Part shown: piece after piece, positions 59,924 through 64,000 of the stretch
How the letters are laid out: every line of letters starts with the position of its first letter
How positions within the stretch are numbered: position 1 is the stretch's first letter
Source: Spirosoma sp.
Lineage (GTDB): Bacteria > Bacteroidota > Bacteroidia > Cytophagales > Spirosomataceae
Reading direction: 5' to 3'
NCBI RefSeq assembly: GCF_026391055.1
Contig: NZ_JAPLET010000022.1
Span: 959,648 to 1,023,647, forward strand
DNA length: 64,000 bases
Position numbers and translations under genes: made by a program
The notes under the pieces: generated by a model
What the model was told of the DNA's origin: nothing
Database searches by the model: none
Seen by the model: the letters and a program-made list of their open reading frames with translations, nothing else

Positions 59924-62900
59924 TCAGTGGCGAACTTTATCGCCGGAATGACCATTTGGCGACACAGGCTGTGGTGTTAGCTCAGCCGTCCCATTCTGAT
60001 TTTCATCTTTTCTGGCTTGTTCGCCTTTCTCTTTCAGCTCGGCCAGCCCCTTCTTACCGTAAGCCAGGCGTGTAATGGCCACGTACAGTACCGGTACCAC
60101 GAAAATGGCGAGCGAAGTTGCGGCCAGCATACCCCCCAGCACCGTCCGGCCGATGGTCGCGCGGGCAACACCACCGGCTCCACTGGCCAATGCCAGCGGA
60201 AATACGCCCAGAATGAACGCCAGCGACGTCATCAGAATCGGGCGCAGACGAAGCCGGACCGCTTCGATGGTCGATTCGAGAAGATCTTCCCCTTTATCGA
60301 CGCGTTCCTTGGCGAATTCCACGATCAGAATGGCGTTTTTGGCCGCCAGACCGATGAGCGTAATCAGACCAATCTGCGCATAGACGTTGTTTGTCAGGTA
60401 CGGGAATATAATCAGGGCGGTAATAGCCCCCAGTGCACCAATCGGAACCGACAGGAGTACCGAAAACGGCACGGACCAGCTTTCATACAAGGCAGCCAGG
60501 AACAGGAAAACAAAGCCAATGGACAGCATGAAAATGTAAATTGAACTGCTGCCCGCGTTGATCTCTTCCCGGCTAAGACCACCGAAATCGTAGGCATAGC
60601 CAGCGGGCAACACTTTATCTGCCACTTCGCGCAGGGCGTCGTTAGCCTGACTGGTGCTGTATCCCGGCTTGGCACCCCCGTTTACTTCAACAGAGCGGAA
60701 CAGGTTAAAGTGGGAAATTAATGGCGCGTTTTCAATCACACTCGTTTTAATCACTGTACTGATCGGCACCAGTTGCCCACCACTATTCCGGACGTAATAA
60801 TTATTGAGCGCCTTTATATCGGCCCGGTACATGGTATCCGCCTGCGCCACAACCCGGAACTTGCGGCCGTAAATAATAAAGTCGTTGACGTACTGGCTAC
60901 CCAGCAGGGTCTGCATGGTGGTATATACCGAACTGACAGAGATACCCAGCTTCTTACATTTATCGCGGTCGACGTCGACCCGGTAAGCGGGTGATTTAGC
61001 CGTGAAATAAGTGAAGGCGCGGGATATTTCGGGACGTTTGTTAGCCTCGGCCAGGAAGTTCTGTACCACATTGTCAAACGCCCGAACATCGTCGTTCGAT
61101 TCGCGCTGTTGAATTTCGAAGGTAAACCCGGACGACTGCCCCAGACCCGGAATAGCGGGCGGTTGGAGCACCTGCGGGCGGGCGTCGTTCAACACTGACA
61201 GCTCCTTTTGCAGTTTAACCACCAGCGAATCGGCCTGCATGTTTCGTTCCTTTCGTTCCTCCCAGGGCTTCAACTGCATAAATACCGTACCGCTGTTCGA
61301 TTTGGAAGCAAACGTAATGGCGTTCAGACCACCCAACGCTGCAAAGTGATTGACATAGGGCTGCTTTTTCAGAATTGTCATGATCCGGTTCAGGACCTCA
61401 AGACTACGGGTGGTAGAAGCCGCTTCGGGGATTTCGTAGGTCACGATCAACCGACCTTCATCCTCCGTCGGGATAAAGCCCGTTGGCTTGGCCCGGAACA
61501 ACAGTCCCGTTCCGATGTACACGACGATCAGCCCGACAATCACCAGCGGGGTTGCCTTGATGAGCCGTTGGACCCCATTTGAGTAGGCATTCGTCACCCG
61601 CTCAAACCACTGGTTGAACTTATAAAAGAACTTGTTCAATCCCTTTGCATTCTCGTCGATGTGCATGGGCTTGAGCAACAGTGTACACAGAGCGGGTGTC
61701 AGCGACAGGGCCACAAAGGCAGAGATCAGTACCGAAACGGCGATGGTAATAGCAAACTGCTGATACAGTCGCCCCACGATACCGGGTATGAAACCTACCG
61801 GCACGAACACAGCCGCCAGAATCAGCGCAATGGCAATTACCGGTGCCGAGATTTCCCGCATGGCCTCTTTGGTAGCTTCTTTGGGCGACATGCCTTTGTC
61901 GATGTTCACCTGCACAGCTTCTACCACCACAATGGCATCATCGACCACAATACCGATGGCCAGTACGAATGCGAACAGCGTCAGCGTATTGATTGTGAAG
62001 CCGAGTGGTACGAACAAAGCAAATGTCCCGACAATAGAAACCGGAATGGCCAGTAGCGTAATCAGCGTAGCCCGCCAGCTTTGCAGGAACAGGAATACGA
62101 CCAGGATAACCAGCACCAGCGCTTCGGCCAGGGTTTCGACCACTTCGCCAATCGACACCTGAATAACTGAGACCGATTCAAACGGCACCACATATTCGAT
62201 GTCTTTTGGAAACGTCTGTTTCAGTTTATCCATAGCCGCATAAACACCTTTGGCGGTTTCCAGCGCGTTACTGCCCGGCAACTGATACACCAGCAGATAC
62301 GACGCCCGCTTGCCATCAACGAACGAGTTACTGGCATAGGAGAACTTACCCAGTTGCACCCGTGCTACGTCGTTCAGATACACCAGCGATCCTTTAGCCG
62401 GATCGCTTCGAACGATAATTTTCCGAAAGTCCTCTTCCTTACTGAGTCGGCTGTTGGTGAAGACCGAATACTCAAACGCCTGCGACGCGGGCTGGGGCGA
62501 TGCGCCTACGGAACCACCCGCTACCTGCAGGTTCTGCTCCTGTAAAGCCGCTACCACCTCATCCGGGGTAAGACCCAGTTGCGCCAGCCGATCGGGCTTG
62601 AGCCAGATACGCATACTAAAATCGTCGGCCCGGCTGAAAATATCACCCACGCCCGGCACCCGTAACAGGGCATCCCGGATGTAAATGTTGGTGTAGTTGT
62701 CCAGGAATGAGACGTTGTGCGTACCCTTCGGCGAATACATCGCCACCAGCATGAACAGCGATGGGTTCCGTTTCCGAACCACTACCCCAAGGCGGGTCAC
62801 TTCCTGCGGTAACTGCGGCTGTGCAATACCTACCCGGTTTTGTACATCGAGCGCGGCAATGTTCACGTCGGTACCCACTTTAAAGGTAACGTTCATGCTC

Positions 62901-63166
62901 ATGCGGCCATCGTTGGTGGCGTTGGTCTGCACATAGTCCATTCCCGGCGTACCGTTCACTTGGGTTTCAATGGGAGTCGCCACCGTTTGTTCTACCGTTT
63001 GGGCATCTGCACCGGTGTAGGTACCCGTTACCTGAACCACGGGGGGCGTAATATCCGGATACTGGCTGACCGGCAGGCTCAGCAGGGCCAGCACACCCAG
63101 TATCACAATGACGATGGATGAGACGATAGCCGTAACAGGTCGGTTTATAAATATTTCTGCGAACAT
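59924..63166 (-). CDS. RND efflux pump inner-membrane transporter (HAE1/AcrB type)
   Basis: A 1080-residue pump with the usual 12 membrane helices. Start MFAEIFINRPVTAIVSSIVIVILG and PVSQYPDITPPVVQVTGTYTGADAQTVEQTV are typical. The proton-relay Asp pair is in GIVVDDAIVVVEAV (TM4), and the C-terminal half has FVFLFLAALYESWSVPFSVLLSVP and GLITLIGLAAKNAILIVEFAKE. The C-terminus has a hydrophilic tail of about 40 residues. Exports drugs or lipophilic compounds using the proton gradient, with the adaptor encoded just upstream on the same strand. Confidence 0.95.
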   Translation of the reverse strand: MFAEIFINRPVTAIVSSIVIVILGVLALLSLPVSQYPDITPPVVQVTGTYTGADAQTVEQTVATPIETQVNGTPGMDYVQTNATNDGRMSMNVTFKVGTDVNIAALDVQNRVGIAQPQLPQEVTRLGVVVRKRNPSLFMLVAMYSPKGTHNVSFLDNYTNIYIRDALLRVPGVGDIFSRADDFSMRIWLKPDRLAQLGLTPDEVVAALQEQNLQVAGGSVGASPQPASQAFEYSVFTNSRLSKEEDFRKIIVRSDPAKGSLVYLNDVARVQLGKFSYASNSFVDGKRASYLLVYQLPGSNALETAKGVYAAMDKLKQTFPKDIEYVVPFESVSVIQVSIGEVVETLAEALVLVILVVFLFLQSWRATLITLLAIPVSIVGTFALFVPLGFTINTLTLFAFVLAIGIVVDDAIVVVEAVQVNIDKGMSPKEATKEAMREISAPVIAIALILAAVFVPVGFIPGIVGRLYQQFAITIAVSVLISAFVALSLTPALCTLLLKPMHIDENAKGLNKFFYKFNQWFERVTNAYSNGVQRLIKATPLVIVGLIVVYIGTGLLFRAKPTGFIPTEDEGRLIVTYEIPEAASTTRSLEVLNRIMTILKKQPYVNHFAALGGLNAITFASKSNSGTVFMQLKPWEERKERNMQADSLVVKLQKELSVLNDARPQVLQPPAIPGLGQSSGFTFEIQQRESNDDVRAFDNVVQNFLAEANKRPEISRAFTYFTAKSPAYRVDVDRDKCKKLGISVSSVYTTMQTLLGSQYVNDFIIYGRKFRVVAQADTMYRADIKALNNYYVRNSGGQLVPISTVIKTSVIENAPLISHFNLFRSVEVNGGAKPGYSTSQANDALREVADKVLPAGYAYDFGGLSREEINAGSSSIYIFMLSIGFVFLFLAALYESWSVPFSVLLSVPIGALGAITALIIFPYLTNNVYAQIGLITLIGLAAKNAILIVEFAKERVDKGEDLLESTIEAVRLRLRPILMTSLAFILGVFPLALASGAGGVARATIGRTVLGGMLAATSLAIFVVPVLYVAITRLAYGKKGLAELKEKGEQARKDENQNGTAELTPQPVSPNGHSGDKVRH

Positions 63167-63169
63167 GAG

Positions 63170-63292
63170 TTTTTTTAAGGGGTGAGGAGTGAGGAGCGAG
63201 GAGTGTACCTACGGGTTTTAACCCGTAAATCATAATGTAAGCATTTACGGGCTGAAGCCCGTAGGTACACTCTTCGCTCCTCGCTCCTGTTA
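63170..63292. repeat. Long compound hairpin between RND adaptor and pump genes
   Basis: Outer arms contain GGAGCGAGGAGTGTACC and its complement; the inner part has CCTACGGGTTTTAACCCGTA on one side and ACGGGCTGAAGCCCGTAGG on the other. Arms of over 40 bases pair with few mismatches. The outer words are those of the hairpin at 15259; the inner ACGGG...CCCGT motif resembles short intergenic palindromes found in many bacteria. Confidence 0.8.
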
Positions 63293-64000
63293 CTTACTAT
63301 TCGTTACCCGCACTTTTGCGCCTTCGCGAATCTTCTGCGTTCCTTCCGTTACGACCGTCTCGCCTTCTTTAAGGCCATCTTTCAGAATAACCTTATCGTT
63401 GATGCGTGCGCCCAGCGTCACTTTTTTCTGAGTCACTTTGCTGCTATCGCCCACCACAAACACGAAGTATTCACTCATTTGCTCGGTTACGGACTGATAC
63501 GGAATCAACACCTGTGGCTGACCAGTGCTGTTCTTCACCCGAACATTGGCGTTTATACCAACTTTTAGTTCCTTATCAGGATTAGGGAAGGCTACCCGAA
63601 CGCGCAGTGTACCCGTTTGCGGATCGACGGCCCGGTCAACGATTCGGACTGTACCGGGGTATTTATAGGTGCTGCCATCGGGCATTGCGAGAACAAGGGT
63701 TGAATCACGCCCCACACTTTTCTGGCTTTGCAACTTCAGAAAACGGGGAATCTCTGATGCATCAACCTGCAGATCAGCCGCAATCGGGTTGTCCGATGAA
63801 ATTGTATTGAGCAGTGATGAACCCGGTGCAACAGCCGCGCCGAGCCGTACCTGCGAGATACCAATAGTTCCATCCAGCGGGGCATAAATGGTCGTATATT
63901 TCAAGTTGGTACCTACCTGCCGGATGGTTGCCTGTGCGGCTTCAACCTGCATCCGGGTAGCCTCAAGCGATGCATTGGCGTTATCGACCAGTTGTTTGGC
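63290..64000 (-). CDS. RND efflux periplasmic adaptor (N-terminus beyond window edge)
   Basis: The frame is open from the stop at 63290 to the window end, at least 236 residues, so the N-terminus lies outside. Seen are the end of the coiled coil (AKQLVDNANASLEATRMQVEAAQATIRQVG), the second lipoyl half-motif IYAPLDGTIGISQVRLGAAVAPGSSLLNTI, the beta-barrel GTLRVRVAFPNPDKELKVGINANVRV, and the membrane-proximal domain to VRVTNSK. It links the RND pump to an outer-membrane channel, not seen here. The pump gene follows 120 bases downstream after a hairpin. Confidence 0.93.
   Translation of the reverse strand, partial: AKQLVDNANASLEATRMQVEAAQATIRQVGTNLKYTTIYAPLDGTIGISQVRLGAAVAPGSSLLNTISSDNPIAADLQVDASEIPRFLKLQSQKSVGRDSTLVLAMPDGSTYKYPGTVRIVDRAVDPQTGTLRVRVAFPNPDKELKVGINANVRVKNSTGQPQVLIPYQSVTEQMSEYFVFVVGDSSKVTQKKVTLGARINDKVILKDGLKEGETVVTEGTQKIREGAKVRVTNSK

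Overview
The window looks like a chromosomal segment of a Bacteroidota bacterium of the order Cytophagales, most like the genus Spirosoma. This is judged from protein families and gene style, not from a database match. Pointers are Bacteroidota-type promoters (TTTG-N19-TAnnTTTG), a BT_3928-type DoxX protein, a GH92 mannosidase, paired MacB-type permeases, a OmpP1/FadL-type porin and a TonB-type motif peculiar to this phylum. Base composition is near balanced, except for one clearly AT-rich block at about 25.0-28.6 kb.

Layout. At 0-1.7 kb lies an SdpR/SdpI-type autorepressor-membrane protein pair (sdpI runs off the left edge) with a double palindromic operator, then a DUF6580 membrane protein behind a strong promoter and a terminator-like leader hairpin. 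At 1.7-9.7 kb are an SDR + GH63-like hydrolase operon, a secreted repeat protein, the UV endonuclease UvsE, an FKBP/SlyD-type isomerase, and a PadR regulator with a small TonB-N-terminus-like membrane protein. At 9.7-25 kb is housekeeping: proS, a low-complexity Gly/Tyr/Ser/Gln lipoprotein, a FadL-type porin, aroK, a DoxX protein, DUF1599, folP, tRNA-Lys(TTT) and gltBD.

From 25.3 to 28.4 kb sits the most exciting element: a compact AT-rich operon of four genes, three encoding TIR-domain proteins of different subfamilies (each keeping the WxxxE-type glutamate) and one encoding a stand-alone SLOG protein. It resembles Thoeris in logic but has no recognisable SIR2, macro or transmembrane effector. 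It is followed by an AraC regulator + Tet(X)-like flavin monooxygenase pair, a DUF4256 protein and an AAC(6')-like acetyltransferase.

From 31.7 to 42.6 kb are GH43, DUF2461, an AraC regulator divergent from an AldB-EthD-DUF779 aldehyde cluster, small membrane and charged proteins, a spore-photoproduct-lyase-like radical SAM enzyme, and a molybdate operon (modA-modB-modC headed by a molybdopterin-binding-domain protein whose signal peptide is out of frame) preceded by a ModE-box-like site. From 42.7 to 51.6 kb a seven-gene unit on the minus strand encodes an HlyD adaptor, TolC, MacB-type ATPase, two permeases, an NtrC-type regulator and its histidine kinase. It has a sigma-54-like promoter and upstream palindromes, so it looks self-regulated. 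From 51.7 to 64 kb are a GH92 mannosidase, quinone reductase, sulfotransferase, an operon of two exported proteins with a ToxR-like membrane-bound winged-helix regulator, UPF0303, pirin, and an RND efflux pump whose adaptor runs off the right edge.

A second theme is intergenic. Several gaps between genes are filled by inverted repeats built from short repeated words (GTTAATG, GGAGTTA, GAAAGAGTG, AATGAATAATG, GGAGCGA), some as long, perfect hairpins.
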